A stretch of DNA of 64,000 nucleotides from Piper betle (taxonomy: Eukaryota > Streptophyta > Magnoliopsida > Piperales > Piperaceae), in contig JAURVB010014641.1 of NCBI GenBank assembly GCA_033002965.1, positions 1-64,000 on the forward strand. Direction: 5' to 3'. The notes below the pieces were generated by a model. The model ran no database searches. It was given only the letters and a program-made list of their open reading frames with translations, and had not been told where the DNA came from. Positions 62,179-64,000 of the stretch are shown here, in pieces. How positions within the stretch are numbered: position 1 is the stretch's first letter; every line of letters begins with the position of its first letter. The position numbers and the translations under genes were made by a program.

Positions 62179-64000
62179 TGTAAAACCCACGATTCGAGTT
62201 AGGGTTTTATATTCAGAACCGGTCGGGTCGACCGTTATTTTTCGAGTTGAGTCAGTTTCAGGACACGTGTACCGAGCCGACGCCGGTCGCGTGTATGAGC
62301 TATGAGGGTCATGCGTACCCAAGTATATGATGATAACGTCATGAACACAGCAGAACAGAATGAGTTATCAGATATATGAGAGTATGCCAGTTAGTTTTTT
62401 TAATTTTAGTTTCATATATAGTGGATCGTAGAATTAGTCTTAGGCCGCTTACCGCGTTAGGATGCGTTACGGGCAGTTTGGGTGGGTTGATAATTCTAGA
62501 GCATATCATTACGATATTTGGTGTTGTTTGATTTTACGGGATTTTTCCTGATTTTTATGAATTTTTTTAGGATTTAATACGACTTAGTTATTATACTTGA
62601 CTCGAGCCGGAGACGAGTCAAGTATTATTTACGAAACTGCCACCAGCCCTTTTCTTCCTCTTCCCCGACCTTTTCTTCCCCAAAACGTTGCCGCGCGCCG
62701 CCCCTGTTCGCGCGCCACCGCCGCCACGGCCGACGCCAGCTGGCCGCCGTTCGACGCCGCCCGGCCCAGCCACGGCGTCGCCATGCTACCCCGACCAAGT
62801 CCGGCCCCAATCGGGCCGCCGTGACGCCGGAATCGCCGTGCGTAGCGCCGCGGCAAGGTTTTGGTCGCGTCACCGATCGCGCCGCCGCCGACCGTCGCCA
62901 CCACGATCAGGTGGTCGGCTCGACGTCCTCGACCCCTCAGCTGCCTTCCCCGACCGGAACGGAGGCCGTCGCCACCGTGGCCGGCCGGATTTAGCGACCC
63001 ATCGCCGCCGCTCTGTTTTATGCATTTTCCGGCGAGCCGCCACCTCCGTTGGCCGCGTCAACCTCGTAGATGAGTCGGGCTCGCCGAGCCGGTTCCGAGG
63101 GTACCCAACACGACCCTTTTCCGACCAGTAGAGGCCTCCGGCGATTGTCGCCGGAAAACCACCGGAAGTCGCCGGAAAACCGCCAGCAGCTGCCGGAAAA
63201 CCGCCGGAAAATCGGAATTCCTGGAATTCGCCGGAATTCACCGGATCTTCCGCGGGGCTCACCCAGTGGTGCCCGATCGAGCTTCGGACGCCGATGAGCG
63301 CCAAATTTGAGCTCCGAGACGCGCGACGGAACCCTAGCCGTCGCCGATTGCCGACGACGTGAGGTATAATTACCTCCGATTGATTTATTTAAAATTGATG
63401 ATAATTGTTAGCATAGCATGCTAGGGTTGATTAATTAGCATGATGAATGTCAGATTATGAATGAAGTTACATGATGTGATTGATATTTCATGGAGGTTAA
63501 GTGATCTAATGAAGTAAGTAAGTTGAGCATGCTAATCGAGTAATGTAACTTAGGAAAAATACAATAAAATTGGTAGGAATAGGATGAGTTAGAATTATTT
63601 TCATATTATGATTATTGATTGTGGTTGATGTTTGTATTGCGGTGTGATGGTCATGTCGGATTTGATGCATCATTTAGTTAGCGGGCGTTAGTATTTAGTT
63701 TTGATGTGTAGGTACGGAGTATGAGCTCGCCGCCTAGGCGCGATGACACGCTTGGAGCTTCTACCAGGTCCGTTTAGGACTCGTCTTGTTTTACGCTCTT
63801 CCATTGTATGTTTATTTTATTATTGCAGGGCGGGTTAAGTGGCGTTTTATTGGATCCCACTTAACTCGGGCCATTTAATCGAATATTTCCGGATTAATAA
63901 CCCCTCGAGGATGAGATCCCTCGAGGATGATTTCGAAAACAAGATCCACCACAAGTTGCCTTCGGGCCTATTATATGAATCCCTTCCCAGGCCTATATAT
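62179..64000 (+). mobile_element. gypsy-type LTR nested in the copia element, runs off the window
   Basis: It starts TGTAAAACCCACGATTCGAG exactly where the copia reading breaks off. Its first ~80 bases and its part 63700-64000 match the LTR at 21607-22260. It contains a GC-rich core (about 62630-63360) of CCGCC/GCCGG words whose many long open frames on both strands are composition artefacts. The right end, and any internal region, lie beyond base 64000, so solo or full-length status is unknown. Confidence 0.8.

Noticed and set aside
62597..63304. Several open frames on both strands with Pro/Arg/Ala-rich products
   Set aside because: They lie in the GC-rich core of a gypsy-type LTR, overlap each other in all frames and show no domain.

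Overview
This is a 64 kb piece of nuclear DNA from a flowering plant. It is AT-rich, the genes are split by short GT-AG introns, the protein families are plant ones (a glutamate decarboxylase with a C-terminal calmodulin-binding tail, ZF-HD homeodomain, MAP65, XRI1-like), and the gaps are filled with decayed copia and gypsy-type LTR retrotransposons, hAT-like MITEs and microsatellites. The sequence does not let me name the species. I saw no bacterial operons, CRISPR array, rRNA or tRNA gene.

Layout. 1-3.3 kb: LTR-like debris and one inverted hAT-like MITE. 3.5-7.3 kb (+): intact seven-exon glutamate decarboxylase. 8.65-14.2 kb: a degenerate Ty1/copia element with an odd left end. 15.2-16.3 kb (+): five-exon XRI1-like gene. 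17.1-17.5 kb: a 224-bp-period direct duplication. 19.1-23.1 kb: a repeat composite with tandem units, a SINE-like promoter, two ~600 bp direct repeats and a gypsy remnant whose pol is deleted. 23.1-28 kb: gene-poor. 28.8-29.3 kb (+): intronless ZF-HD gene. 31-33.1 kb (-): four-exon calmodulin. 37.9-38.5 kb (+): small unrecognised two-exon gene. 39.4-44.3 kb (-): eleven-exon MAP65 gene. 44.3-52.8 kb: gene-poor, with an orphan promoter-like motif cluster, a ~2.4 kb LTR and a hAT-like MITE. 52.9-56.7 kb (-): alpha/beta hydrolase of the caffeoylshikimate esterase/monoacylglycerol lipase type. 56.8-64 kb: a 1.5 kb direct duplication starting in the 5' flank of that hydrolase, an LTR fragment, a second copia element, and a gypsy-type LTR nested inside it that runs off the window.

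The genes are unrelated neighbours, not a cluster. The only functional link is general: plant glutamate decarboxylase is activated by Ca2+/calmodulin, and both a decarboxylase with such a tail and a calmodulin gene lie here. The most notable points are single-base frame breaks in otherwise conserved exons of calmodulin (three) and MAP65 (two), with a phase conflict in the hydrolase. These look like consensus errors or very young damage. Also notable are the abnormal copia structure at 8.6-14.2 kb and the promoter duplication with nested retroelements at 56.8-64 kb. I did not find a convincing novel multi-gene system.
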